64,000 bases of DNA from a virus. The notes below the pieces were generated by a model that saw only the letters and a list, made by a program, of their open reading frames with translations, was not told the DNA's origin and did no database searches. The stretch is taken from positions 1 to 64,000 of the IMG/VR virus record IMGVR_UViG_3300002334_000064. The stretch is one strand, 5' to 3'. Both the position numbers and the translations under genes were made by a program. Below, in pieces: positions 1 to 8,595 of the stretch; within the stretch, counting starts at the first letter, position 1, and each line of letters begins with the position of its first letter.

Positions 1-2
1 GT

Positions 3-776
3 TATGTCCTTACCGGCGCTCATCGAGTTTCGGCGTTCACAGCACTTAAGCGTAAAACGATTCCTTGCCGGGTTGCGATCGACCCAGAAACCGGCGAAGA
101 GCTTGATTCAAATGCCGATCCGCTGACTCTGAAAATGATCGCGGTGACTGATAATCTGGTTCGTGAAGAACTTTCGACTTGCCAAGAAGGTGCAATCTTT
201 GCGGGCTTGCTCGATCAGTTTGACGGTGAACAGGCAAAGCTTGCCCGTGCGTTGTGTGTTAGTACATCCCGCGTTTCACGTGCGATCTCACGCAACGAAA
301 ATTCTTCTAAGGCATTGCATGAAGCGCTTGAAGCGAACAGCATTACACTTGATGCCGCTGACAAGATCATCAAGCAAGCTGGCGACGACATGAAGGAACA
401 GTCTAGTTTGCTCAAGACAGTTCAGGACGTTACCGCTGGCCGTCGTATCGGCTCCGCTGACGTTGCAGCCGTTACAGGGGATGCCAAGCCCGCGAAGTCC
501 GTCAAGGGTAAAGGTTCTAAGAGAGGTCCGAAGATTCGCAAGATTGCACTTTCTTCGGAGGCAATGGCAACCGATCAAACTGGTATGACCGCAAAGCTTG
601 AAATTTGTGATGACGGCAGTAAGCTGGTTCACATCAACTTTGCTCTGCCTTTCCCGGCAGGTAAAACGTTCTCTAGGTTTGATCTTGCCAAGCGTATCGG
701 TGTACCCGTCGGAAAGCTCGATATGCCATCCGTGCGTAACGAACTCAACAACGCGCTTGGTCAACTGACAGACTAA
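3..776 (+). CDS. parB: ParB-like partition protein, 5' truncated by window edge
   Basis: The reading frame is open from base 3, so the gene starts upstream of the window; about 257 residues are visible. The first residues carry the ParB/Srx box (TGAHRVSAFTAL, equivalent to the G-x-R-R-x-x-A box of chromosomal ParB, which binds CTP in that family). Downstream is a KorB/ParB-type helix-turn-helix (QAKLARALCVSTSRVSRAIS), then a lysine-rich linker and a C-terminal domain. ParB proteins bind palindromic centromere sites and work with a ParA ATPase, which would lie upstream if present. Having an HTH argues against the nuclease-only ParB-like proteins of lytic phages. Palindromes that could be its sites are dispersed from 5.9 kb onward; that link is inference. 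Confidence 0.85.
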   Translation, partial: YVLTGAHRVSAFTALKRKTIPCRVAIDPETGEELDSNADPLTLKMIAVTDNLVREELSTCQEGAIFAGLLDQFDGEQAKLARALCVSTSRVSRAISRNENSSKALHEALEANSITLDAADKIIKQAGDDMKEQSSLLKTVQDVTAGRRIGSADVAAVTGDAKPAKSVKGKGSKRGPKIRKIALSSEAMATDQTGMTAKLEICDDGSKLVHINFALPFPAGKTFSRFDLAKRIGVPVGKLDMPSVRNELNNALGQLTD

Positions 777-815
777 ACAACGCGGGTGTGAGATTTATTT
801 GATGTTGTACAATTT

Positions 816-844
816 GGGACGGGCGTAAAAACCCGTCCCTTTTT
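816..844 (+). terminator. Rho-independent terminator after parB
   Basis: A perfect 8-bp stem, GGGACGGG (816-823) with CCCGTCCC (832-839), has an 8-nt loop and is followed by a T run. It ends the parB transcript before the next gene. Confidence 0.85.
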
Positions 845-859
845 CATAAATGGTGTTGA

Positions 860-1135
860 ATGTCTGACGTTGATAGATATCAAAAATTGAAAGAACGTGA
901 GAGAGTTTGCAGAGAGAAAATCTCTTTCGCTGAAGGTAAATACGGCGAAATTAAAGCCGGTCTTGTTGCGCTGGTGAATAAGGCAATCGAAAACAAATGG
1001 GTAGATGCTGGCGAGAAAAAACCGAGCCAAGCAATCAAGAAACTGATTGAAAGAAATATCGCCGATTCAGACAGGATCACGGCAGAAGTCGAATCGATCC
1101 TTGTTGATGTCGAGGGTGATTGCAATGACGATTGA
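860..1135 (+). CDS. Small charged, probably coiled-coil protein
   Basis: A 91-residue protein, not recognised. It is rich in K, E and R and looks helical, with an acidic end (VDVEGDCNDD). It overlaps the start of the Rad50-type C-half gene by 11 nt, so the two are probably translated together and may work together. ATG 860 has only a weak upstream ribosome site. Confidence 0.6.
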   Translation: MSDVDRYQKLKERERVCREKISFAEGKYGEIKAGLVALVNKAIENKWVDAGEKKPSQAIKKLIERNIADSDRITAEVESILVDVEGDCNDD

Positions 1136-1769
1136 TCTACGCGACAGGCTCACCGCTGCTGACCGCGTGTGCGTCCGCGAGCTTTCTAGGCGTGCCGAGT
1201 GGTCCGATCAGCTAGAAACCCTCACGCGGTCACTGGTGGACGCTGAATCAAGGCTATCCTCGTACGAGGGTGCGGTTGAGATACTACAAAAGGTCGCGGA
1301 CCTTCAACGGGCGAAAACAAGAGATCGTATTGAAGAAATTGTTGACACTGCTATCAAATGTGTGTTTGGCAACCATATGTCTTTTCGTTTCGAGGAATCG
1401 AACAAGCGCAATACGATCAACATTGAGCCGCAAATCGGATACCGCGACGGTTCAAAGAATCAATGGTGTTCGATGGTCAATGTTGGCGGAGGGGTTGCCG
1501 ATGTGGTTTCGTTCTGCCTGCGAGTGACAACGCTTTCTTTGATGAAGAACCGAGTACCACAAATCATTATTGCGGACGAACCTTTTAAATGGGTTTCCGC
1601 TTCTTACCTTCCGGCTGTTGCAGATATGCTTAAATCTCTCTGCAATATCACAGGAATACAAATGTTGATCGTTTCGCACGAGATTGAAATAGCGATTGCC
1701 GCTGATAAGACTTATCGTGTGGAGAAGAATGGGAAATTCTCAGAATTGAAGGACAATAGCAATGCGTAA
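1125..1769 (+). CDS. Rad50/SbcC-type ATPase, C-terminal half only
   Basis: A 214-residue protein matching the second half of an SMC/Rad50 ATPase. Residues about 1-75 look coiled-coil. A signature-like segment follows (VNVGGGVADVVSF, a GGG variant of LSGGQ), then a Walker B and D-loop region (IIIADEPFKWVS) and an H-loop (LIVSHE). There is no Walker A anywhere. That motif is in a separate gene at 5838, so the ATPase appears to be split into two polypeptides. ATG 1125 has GAGGGTG upstream and overlaps the preceding gene; the frame is open further upstream, but starts there would cut deep into that gene. It probably forms the ATP-binding head with the 5838 product and partners the SbcD-type nuclease at 6890. 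Confidence 0.8.
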   Translation: MTIDLRDRLTAADRVCVRELSRRAEWSDQLETLTRSLVDAESRLSSYEGAVEILQKVADLQRAKTRDRIEEIVDTAIKCVFGNHMSFRFEESNKRNTINIEPQIGYRDGSKNQWCSMVNVGGGVADVVSFCLRVTTLSLMKNRVPQIIIADEPFKWVSASYLPAVADMLKSLCNITGIQMLIVSHEIEIAIAADKTYRVEKNGKFSELKDNSNA

Positions 1770-2487
1770 ATTGGAAAATCCGTTTTTGGATATCGGTATG
1801 AGTGAACTTAACCCGCGCCAGTTTTTTAGAGGCACAAGCACAACGGCGCAATATCCATCAACTATGACGCTGTTACGTCAAGATTGTATATATTACAATC
1901 CCGGTCTCACGTATGCACTTCAAGGGCTGACGGGCGAGTGTGGGGAACTCGCGGAGTACGTTGAGCAAATATCCGGTGAAAGTAGTAAGTCACATGGAAC
2001 AGGTCCGAGAATGATTGTTTCCGAACTTGGTGACATTGCTTGGTATATTGCTCGTGTGTGCGCTGAGTTAGAAAAATCGTTTTGTTCTAATATGTCAAAT
2101 CCTATTCTGGTGAATCTGGGACGGGAAGAATATCGCAATACGGGCAATCCAACAATATTGTTTGAACATCTGTTTGATTACTACGTTGATAATGTCATCC
2201 TGAAAAACGGTCACACCAACAGCAAGCGTTGTCCGGTTAACACAATGATTGTGAACGCATGTTTGATTCACAACGTTCATAAGAAAGTGCTGCGTGATAT
2301 GAACGGCGAATTATCGTTGAGTCGTGCTTGCGGAATGTATGGGTTCCTAGAAACAATCATGCATAGTTGGATGGTGGTTTGCATTAGGATTAACGTCAAC
2401 CCGTACGAAATTCTTTATGAAAACAGCGAAAAGCTCGCAGGTCGCAAGCTTCGCAACACCATCGGCGGCGATGGGGATAATCGCTAA
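1762..2487 (+). CDS. MazG-like nucleotide pyrophosphohydrolase
   Basis: A 241-residue protein. Residues about 50-105 carry the MazG-type helix motifs: GLTGECGELAEYVE followed by SELGDIAWYIARVCAEL, with the acidic E-x-x-E and E-x-x-D residues that bind Mg2+. This family hydrolyses NTPs or dNTPs to NMP and pyrophosphate; phage versions may clean the dNTP pool or blunt (p)ppGpp signalling. The C-terminal 120 residues are not recognised. The start overlaps the preceding stop by 8 nt, indicating translational coupling. Confidence 0.75.
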   Translation: MRKLENPFLDIGMSELNPRQFFRGTSTTAQYPSTMTLLRQDCIYYNPGLTYALQGLTGECGELAEYVEQISGESSKSHGTGPRMIVSELGDIAWYIARVCAELEKSFCSNMSNPILVNLGREEYRNTGNPTILFEHLFDYYVDNVILKNGHTNSKRCPVNTMIVNACLIHNVHKKVLRDMNGELSLSRACGMYGFLETIMHSWMVVCIRINVNPYEILYENSEKLAGRKLRNTIGGDGDNR

Positions 2488-2980
2488 GTTGTCTATCGAT
2501 TGGGACAAGGCTTATAGGATTTTGGAACGGCTGAATATATCTATGCCGACCGCTATACCCGGTGAGCCGTTGAACCTTGAGCATTTGCGAGACTTGGCAA
2601 TTGAAGTACATATGAAGCGCGACAAATGCACCGAGGTATACCAAAGGGTTTCGCGTAAAGAGGCGAATTGTAAGCGTGACGTACGGCTTGCAAAAGAGAA
2701 TTTGAGATTGCAGCGAATTGCGAACCGCAATGATTCGGATGTGCTTCGATGTACGACCAAGACAGAAAAGGAATCACTAATTGAAGAATTGGTTGTTGTC
2801 AGTTCGTCGCGTCTTGCAATATTGCAAGGACGTTTAGACGAGTGGCAGGCTTATTTGTCATCGGTTGATATGCAACTGAAGCAACTTGAGCAGAGCAAAC
2901 AGATTTTGAACACGTTGACGAAACTAACACTTGCAGATTTGAAACTGTCTGGGCAACTTCCAGATACTTACCACCTTTGA
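2471..2980 (+). CDS. Unknown coiled-coil protein
   Basis: A 169-residue protein from ATG 2471; the frame stays open to ATG 2417, and neither start has a clear ribosome site. Most of the chain is helical with K/E/R-rich heptads, for example KEANCKRDVRLAKENLRLQ and MQLKQLEQSKQILNTLTKL. It lies between the MazG-like gene and the ssDNA-binding candidate, which suggests a recombination or replication accessory role. No function is assigned. Confidence 0.6.
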   Translation: MGIIAKLSIDWDKAYRILERLNISMPTAIPGEPLNLEHLRDLAIEVHMKRDKCTEVYQRVSRKEANCKRDVRLAKENLRLQRIANRNDSDVLRCTTKTEKESLIEELVVVSSSRLAILQGRLDEWQAYLSSVDMQLKQLEQSKQILNTLTKLTLADLKLSGQLPDTYHL

Positions 2981-2993
2981 AAAGGGAATGACG

Positions 2994-4037
2994 ATGGCGA
3001 AAACATCAAGAATGACGTTTGGAGACGCAGCGGTTAAAACCGGATTTGGTAGCGACAAACCAGAAACCTACAAGGCGGTTGCCGGAAGACGTGACCGTAT
3101 CCGCATTTTGACAATGCCGGGACTTTACGCGACGGCAAACATTGAGTTTGCGAAGGTAAACGATGACAACTCTAAATCCCTTAGTGGGTTTCGTGCAAAC
3201 TCTCTTGTTACCGCGACTGATAACGAGGATTTGCTTTACGATGCCATCATTACAGGCGACAGGAACGCAATCGAGAAATGTAAGAAGATTTGCCCGTTAT
3301 TCTCCGACGGGTACAAGATCAAGCCGAGGTTTCCTGTTCTTATTCATCACATTTCGTCATCGGCTTCCGGTGCAAAGCGTGAAAAAAAGGTTGATGATTT
3401 CTTGGCTTGGGACTTACCGGCAACCAATTACACATTGATTCGTGACCTTGTTGAGTCACTGCCAACAAATCCGAAAACCAAGAAACAGCTTGATATTCGT
3501 AGCGTCGAAATTTTCGTTACTTGCTCGGATGAGAAGTTCCAGAAAGTCAACCTGAACGCGATAACCGGTGCCGATGATATGAAGACCAAACTTGGAGCTT
3601 CATACGCGGCTGCTATTGAAGCCGGTGTTATGGTTGACGGCGCATCCGAGAAAGTTGGATCGATTACCGCGTATGACGTAATCGATATTTGTTCTTTGAT
3701 TGAGGCCGATTCTGAATCTGATCTGAAGGAATCTCTTGATCGTGCCGCGAAGAGTATGAGTAGCGGCGCTAATAATGATGACATTGACGAATTTGATGAT
3801 GAAGCCGATGATGATTTGGATGAATCGCCGGTAGCGAAGAAGACGACAAGAAAAAAGACTACGAAGAAATCGTTTACTTCTCAAAAGGCGTCTTCCTCAG
3901 CCAAAGCGAAATCCCCTTCTGATGAAGAAGAAGACAAAATTGATGATCTTGGTGACGAGCTTGATGATCTTTTAAATGACGATTCCGATGATGGCGAAGA
4001 CGACCTTGATGATGACCTTGATGATGATCTTGATTGA
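2994..4037 (+). CDS. Probable single-stranded DNA-binding protein with acidic tail
   Basis: A 347-residue protein. The body (residues about 20-240) has no motif I can assign with certainty. The last 90 residues alternate Lys/Ser-rich stretches (KKTTRKKTTKKS) with a highly acidic end dominated by D-D-L-D repeats. An acidic C-terminal tail after a nucleic-acid-binding body is the plan of phage SSBs such as T4 gp32 and T7 gp2.5, and the gene sits next to ruvC, recA and the SbcCD genes. ATG 2994 is preferred over ATG 2988 because it places AAAAGGGA 6 nt upstream. SSB identity is inferred from architecture and neighbours. Confidence 0.55.
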   Translation: MAKTSRMTFGDAAVKTGFGSDKPETYKAVAGRRDRIRILTMPGLYATANIEFAKVNDDNSKSLSGFRANSLVTATDNEDLLYDAIITGDRNAIEKCKKICPLFSDGYKIKPRFPVLIHHISSSASGAKREKKVDDFLAWDLPATNYTLIRDLVESLPTNPKTKKQLDIRSVEIFVTCSDEKFQKVNLNAITGADDMKTKLGASYAAAIEAGVMVDGASEKVGSITAYDVIDICSLIEADSESDLKESLDRAAKSMSSGANNDDIDEFDDEADDDLDESPVAKKTTRKKTTKKSFTSQKASSSAKAKSPSDEEEDKIDDLGDELDDLLNDDSDDGEDDLDDDLDDDLD

Positions 4038-4071
4038 TTAAATCGAGTCGTTAGGTTTTCGCATTGATCTA

Positions 4072-4105
4072 AATTCCGTAGGGCCGAAAGACTCTACGGA
4101 ATTTT
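4072..4105 (+). terminator. Hairpin before ruvC: terminator and/or translational switch
   Basis: A 10-bp stem, AATTCCGTAG (4072-4081) with CTACGGAATT (4094-4103), is followed by a T tract. The ruvC ATG starts at 4106, directly after it. The likely ribosome site of ruvC (ACGGA) lies in the 3' arm, so folding would both favour termination and hide the site. Confidence 0.65.
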
Positions 4106-4672
4106 ATGACTTACAAAGCAATCGGTTTAGATCATTCTCTAACAAACACAGGTGTTGCGTTTGTCGTTACGGATGGAAACAAGATACTGAATTACAGCAC
4201 GCACACGATAAAGACCACATCGAAAGAACCAATCGAACAGAGAGTATCATTCATTGCGACAGGTGTTAGAAAGCTAATTGCAAGCTCGACAATAGGCGTA
4301 TGCGCGTTTGATGATTTAGGCATCGAGAACGTATCGAGAGGTTCAAAATTCCGGCGTGAAGAAATGGGCATGTCGTTCGCAGCCGCGCTGATCGGTTCTT
4401 ACTCATTCGTACGAAAAGGATCAGCAAGTGTAACGCTCGTGACACCGCAACAACATAAGGTGATGTTGTGCCCGAACTGGCACGGTACGAATAAAGTGAA
4501 TTGGGAAAAGATGGGACGAACCGGGAAATTCAAACGTTCTATGCCAGACAAGATTTCAACAATGTCGGCTTTGTACGCGACACACAAAATCAAAGTCACG
4601 AACGACCACGAATCAGATGCAGCCGCAATAGCTATATACGTTGCGATTAAAAACGGAGGTTTGAAGATATGA
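4106..4672 (+). CDS. ruvC: RuvC-like Holliday junction resolvase
   Basis: A 188-residue RNase H-fold nuclease. It begins with the first catalytic strand (AIGLDHSLTNTGVAFV, Asp9). A second acidic motif is DDLGIENVSRGSKF, next come the helix EEMGMSFAAALIGS and a TPQQHK segment, and NDHESDAAAIAIYVAI near the C-terminus holds the last acidic residues. This matches the D-E-D-D arrangement of RuvC. It would cut Holliday junctions made by the RecA and SbcCD-type genes around it, or resolve branched DNA before packaging. It overlaps recA by 4 nt. Confidence 0.88.
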   Translation: MTYKAIGLDHSLTNTGVAFVVTDGNKILNYSTHTIKTTSKEPIEQRVSFIATGVRKLIASSTIGVCAFDDLGIENVSRGSKFRREEMGMSFAAALIGSYSFVRKGSASVTLVTPQQHKVMLCPNWHGTNKVNWEKMGRTGKFKRSMPDKISTMSALYATHKIKVTNDHESDAAAIAIYVAIKNGGLKI

Positions 4673-5841
4673 GCGAACAACTAAATGCAGCGCTGAAAAG
4701 TTTGAACAGAGAAAAGAAAAAGGTTTTGTTCATACCGAACCCGAGACGCGTTATACCGATGCGGCACAAAGAACTAGGACGGCTTCTATCGGGTGACATT
4801 GAACCGGGACTACCAACGGGTGTATATATCGAACTACGCGGTGCAGAGCATTCAGGGAAGACCACAACCGCGTTTGCAATGATTGAAGCTGTTATAAATC
4901 AGAAGCCGGACAAGTGTTTGAAGTTGGATGAAACTGGGATTGTTGAATCAGATATCCCGAGACGTGTTTTGTTCCTTGATTTTGAACACGCGCTATCATT
5001 GCCGTACATGTTCAAAGCTATTCGTGGTGCGATTATTGCACAGTTTAATGAGAAGGGTGATTGCACAAACATTGATGAAGCAAACTTGTTTATACATCAA
5101 CCCGAGAACATCGAAGAGGGTGGTGATATTCTCAAGTCACTTATGGCAACAGGTGAATTTGGTTTAGTTGTTGTTGATTCTGTAGCCGCTGCTGTTGGGA
5201 AAGAAGAACAAGATAAGACAATGGGCGAGAACACGGTGGGGTTGCAAGCTAGGGCGATGGGTAAATTGTTTCGTAAGGTCACAAATACGATGGCAAAGAA
5301 CGGTGTAACTATTGTTCTCGCAAATCAGTTACGAGACAAGATTGGGGTTGTATTTGGTGAGAAGACTTTCGCACCGGGCGGCAGGGCTAAAGATTTTTAC
5401 GACGCAATCATCATTAATATTTCAGGACGTAGAGATAACCCGTATTTTGAGGACGGCAAAACCGTTGACCTAAGAGCAAAGAAAAACAAGATCACCGGTA
5501 AACTTGAAAAGGTTACGTACTATTGCGGACGAGCTTGGGGTCTATCTTCGGAGGTCGAACTGTCCGAGCGTGCTTTGTCTTTGGGAATCATCGGGAACAA
5601 ACGAAGATCAAGTACGGTTTACCTGTTTCCTGAAAACATGAAAGCAAAGACGATATCGAGCAAGCGCACGTATAAGAATTTTGATACTTGGCTACAGGTG
5701 TTGCGGGATAACGATAAGATGTTTGAATTGGTATTCAGGCATTGTGAAAGTGCTATTGATAAAGATGGGTGTATTGATAACGGAGATGAAGATGAATTCG
5801 TTGATGATTCGCCCGGTAGAGGAAAGTTGAGTTTCCGATGA
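4669..5841 (+). CDS. recA: RecA-like recombinase
   Basis: A 390-residue protein with the RecA core. The Walker A is GAEHSGKTT (residues about 58-66; bacterial RecA has GPESSGKTT). Other RecA motifs follow: LFLDFEHALS (VDAEHALD motif), Walker B LVVVDSVAAAV, LQARAMGKLFRK, and the loop 2/DNA-binding stretch NQLRDKIGVVFG with APGGRA. The C-terminus is acidic (DNGDEDEFVDD), as in RecA and UvsX. It catalyses strand exchange for phage recombination. The start overlaps ruvC and the stop overlaps the Rad50-type N-half, forming one tightly coupled block. Confidence 0.93.
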   Translation: MSEQLNAALKSLNREKKKVLFIPNPRRVIPMRHKELGRLLSGDIEPGLPTGVYIELRGAEHSGKTTTAFAMIEAVINQKPDKCLKLDETGIVESDIPRRVLFLDFEHALSLPYMFKAIRGAIIAQFNEKGDCTNIDEANLFIHQPENIEEGGDILKSLMATGEFGLVVVDSVAAAVGKEEQDKTMGENTVGLQARAMGKLFRKVTNTMAKNGVTIVLANQLRDKIGVVFGEKTFAPGGRAKDFYDAIIINISGRRDNPYFEDGKTVDLRAKKNKITGKLEKVTYYCGRAWGLSSEVELSERALSLGIIGNKRRSSTVYLFPENMKAKTISSKRTYKNFDTWLQVLRDNDKMFELVFRHCESAIDKDGCIDNGDEDEFVDDSPGRGKLSFR

Positions 5842-6893
5842 AAACCTTACCGAAAAACCCGAAAATCTCCATGATTGCGGCTCGCAATTGCCGCTCTTGG
5901 GAAGACCTGAATCTGAATTTATCACCCGGTCTAACGGTTATCATTGGCGACAGTGATAGCGGCAAGACAAATATAATCCGCAACATCAACAGCATTCTGA
6001 AAAACGATAGCCGCAAGAGTTTGACAACACACGGAACGGATGAAGACGCATTCGTACAAGTATGTTTTCAAGAAGCAAATGCGTTCGGTAACTTTTTGCC
6101 TGAATGGGTTGTTGAGCTTTCAAAGGGTGAGAAGATTAATTCGTATTGCACGTTTCGTGTTGTTTACAACCAAAGCAGTTACGAAGAACAACCTGAACAT
6201 GATTTTATAGACAAGTCAGAGTATGATTCAGTAGGTTCTTCAGTGCCCGACGAGATATCGAAGGTACTTCGGATTGGTCCGGTTGATCTTGGTGGCGAGT
6301 CTGTTGATTTCAATGTTGCGAACCAAAGAGGTGGATTGTTTGGTGTTGACGATACACCCGCAAGGTTTGCAAAGATCATCGGCGCGGTGTCTGGGATATC
6401 AACGGTATTCTCGGCAATCAAGAGCGGTAACAGTACGTGCCGTGAAATCCGATCAAAGATGAAACACGAAAAAGTTACGCGTGACGAATTGGTTGAAAAG
6501 ATCGAACAATCGGAAACCAGTTGGAATGTTGCGGTGACTCAAGAGAACATTGAGACGGCATCGTGTAAGGTCGAAAAGATTGAAGCGATACAGTCAGACA
6601 TTCAGAAACAAGAAGGTTGGCGGGATAGATACCGCAAAGGCGTTGAGAAAGGTACACGTTATAGAAAAATCGCAAACGTGAATACAGACAACCTTTCACG
6701 CTCGCTCGGCAAGCTCAAAGTATCAGAAGACAAACTTCATCAAATGATCGACTGGATGAAGCGGCGCGTTAGCCAACATCATTTGATAAATACTACAGCC
6801 GAAGAGATCGAGCATATGAAAAAGAACTTGAAAGACGTACAACAAGAGTTGAGCGAGTTTGAATCTTGCCCACTATGTGGCGGGGAAATATGA
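5838..6893 (+). CDS. Rad50/SbcC-type ATPase, N-terminal half ending at a zinc hook
   Basis: A 351-residue protein. The first 40 residues are the SMC/Rad50 N-terminus (IAARNCRSWEDLNLNLSPG) followed by Walker A GDSDSGKTN. From about residue 200 it is coiled-coil, and it stops at ESCPLCGGEI, a CxxC zinc hook that in Rad50 marks the apex of the coil. The signature, Walker B and H-loop are absent here but present in the gene at 1125-1769. The protein is therefore one half of a split ATPase, not a random truncation. It is coupled to recA upstream (ATGA) and to the SbcD-type nuclease downstream (ATGA). A copy of the dispersed palindrome lies in codons 12-17. Confidence 0.85.
   Translation: MKTLPKNPKISMIAARNCRSWEDLNLNLSPGLTVIIGDSDSGKTNIIRNINSILKNDSRKSLTTHGTDEDAFVQVCFQEANAFGNFLPEWVVELSKGEKINSYCTFRVVYNQSSYEEQPEHDFIDKSEYDSVGSSVPDEISKVLRIGPVDLGGESVDFNVANQRGGLFGVDDTPARFAKIIGAVSGISTVFSAIKSGNSTCREIRSKMKHEKVTRDELVEKIEQSETSWNVAVTQENIETASCKVEKIEAIQSDIQKQEGWRDRYRKGVEKGTRYRKIANVNTDNLSRSLGKLKVSEDKLHQMIDWMKRRVSQHHLINTTAEEIEHMKKNLKDVQQELSEFESCPLCGGEI
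5873..5889. repeat. Dispersed palindrome copy 1 (one arm mismatch)
   Basis: GATTGCGGCTCGCAATT in codons 12-17 of the Rad50-type N-half gene, 36 nt after its start. Confidence 0.8.
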
Positions 6894-7969
6894 TGTTGAA
6901 GATTGGTGTATTCGGTGACGTGCATATGTCGGAATATGGCCCCGCGTCTCGCAAGAGATATCTAAACTGTCTGATTGAAAAATTCTTTCAGATAGAAGAA
7001 TTCGATAAACAGTTCAAGCCCGATGTGTGGGTTTGTCCGGGCGACTGGTTTCACTCTAAGACACGTGCTACTCATTACGAGGTGAGCACCCTTATTGACT
7101 GCCTAACCAGTGTGACAGAGCGTACGGGCGAACCAGTGCTAACCATTGTCGGCAATCACGACTTGGACGGGGATAACCGGCAATCGATAAACAAACAACC
7201 GGTGAGTGTCTTAGCCGCGAGCGGCGTTGTTAAATTTGTGGATATGAAAACTGGCGATCCAAACTACATCGAAAAAGACGGTGAGTCTTACGCGTTCGTT
7301 GGGATTCCTTGGGATAGAAACTTGACGGATTCCGCAGACTTGAGGACCAGAATATCCACGGCGTGTTTGTCAGAAATAGCGGTTGCGAAATCGAACGATA
7401 TAAATCTTGGCGGCATTATTGTTATTTGTCATTGCGACGTGCGACCGTTCAAGACAAAAGATTTTTCGTTGCAAATACCGAATCTTCCGAGCACTGCGAA
7501 CATACAAGGACGGAATTTTAAAACGCCCGCTTCTGGAAACAGTATTAACGGCGTGCCAATTATGCTCATCAATGGTCACTTGCACGACCAACAGAAATTT
7601 GTATCTGGTGATCGCCTTTCCGGGCTTTGGACCGGTTCGCTTATGCGTACAAGTCGCAAGGATGACATTGAGCCTACGATATACATGGCAAGGATAAGCG
7701 CGAGCAACACGCCATGCATGAAGTGTGCTAAAACAATACTTGAGTCTTTGCCTATGGATAAAGCGTTTAGCAGCAAAGTAGACAGTACGGAAGAGATTAC
7801 CCATAATGGCGGGTTGGATGATTTCGCAAACGCGTTGCTAGTAAACGATGATGAAAACAATGAAGACTTATCGGTTACCGTTGACCGAGTATCAAAGCAA
7901 TTCGATTTTGATGATGATGCAGTGAGTACCGCTAAACTTCTTTTGGAATCCGTTGAGATAGTTGGGTAA
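6890..7969 (+). CDS. sbcD: SbcD/Mre11-like nuclease
   Basis: A 359-residue calcineurin-like phosphoesterase with its metal-binding motifs in order: GDVH near the N-terminus, PGDWFHSK, GNHDLDG, CHCD, and GHLHD near residue 225. These bind two Mn2+ ions in Mre11 and SbcD. The last 80 residues are acidic and probably contact the ATPase. ATG 6890 overlaps the N-half stop and has GGGG just upstream. With the two Rad50 halves it would process DNA ends and hairpins, as T4 gp46/gp47 do. Confidence 0.9.
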   Translation: MMLKIGVFGDVHMSEYGPASRKRYLNCLIEKFFQIEEFDKQFKPDVWVCPGDWFHSKTRATHYEVSTLIDCLTSVTERTGEPVLTIVGNHDLDGDNRQSINKQPVSVLAASGVVKFVDMKTGDPNYIEKDGESYAFVGIPWDRNLTDSADLRTRISTACLSEIAVAKSNDINLGGIIVICHCDVRPFKTKDFSLQIPNLPSTANIQGRNFKTPASGNSINGVPIMLINGHLHDQQKFVSGDRLSGLWTGSLMRTSRKDDIEPTIYMARISASNTPCMKCAKTILESLPMDKAFSSKVDSTEEITHNGGLDDFANALLVNDDENNEDLSVTVDRVSKQFDFDDDAVSTAKLLLESVEIVG

Positions 7970-8595
7970 TGGCTAAACGTAGAAAGAAAGTTGTTTCAAA
8001 GAAACGCCGAAGCGTTCGCGCTGAGGTTGTGGAAAAACCGGTTTCTAAAAAACTTCCGCCTATTGAGTTTTACGTTCCACCAAGTCAACATCGGAAGCTT
8101 GGGCGGTACAAGTACGAAGTTATTGCAGAAGCTTTTTACTTGGAAATGAATCTGAGTCTTCGTGAGTTTTGCGAGAAGTATCATCTGACGTACGAGGTTG
8201 TCAGAAAACACCCGCGACTTAATCCGAAACTACGAAGCGCTTCCGCGTTCGCTTCTAAGTCAAGGTCTTATCAATCACTACTTGCGTCGGTCAAGATTGA
8301 TACAGATATTTCGATTGCACGGTTTCAGAAACAATTGATAACAAACATGGGCCTTGTTGATGCATTGCAACGATGGTGCGAATCGAAGATCGTGTTGAAC
8401 ACGGACAACGGCAGAGTTGCAAACACCACATTACCCATAGGTCAAGCCTCAGCCGTTTCGCGGATACTTAAAACATGTTCCGAAGTCATCGTTACAAACT
8501 ACGAATACATCAACGAACTTGAAGCTGATATTGCTACCGAAGAAAAGATCAAACCGAGCTTCGTTGTTGAAGAAAAGAAAAGGATAGAAAAATGA
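7969..8595 (+). CDS. Unknown basic protein with possible helix-turn-helix
   Basis: A 208-residue protein with a strongly basic N-terminus (AKRRKKVVSKKRRS), then a helical segment (LREFCEKYHLTYEVVRKHP) that could be an HTH, as in some small terminase subunits. It is coupled to sbcD (TAATG) and to the next gene (ATGA). A packaging role is possible but the terminase large subunit is 32 kb away. Not recognised beyond this. Confidence 0.55.
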   Translation: MAKRRKKVVSKKRRSVRAEVVEKPVSKKLPPIEFYVPPSQHRKLGRYKYEVIAEAFYLEMNLSLREFCEKYHLTYEVVRKHPRLNPKLRSASAFASKSRSYQSLLASVKIDTDISIARFQKQLITNMGLVDALQRWCESKIVLNTDNGRVANTTLPIGQASAVSRILKTCSEVIVTNYEYINELEADIATEEKIKPSFVVEEKKRIEK

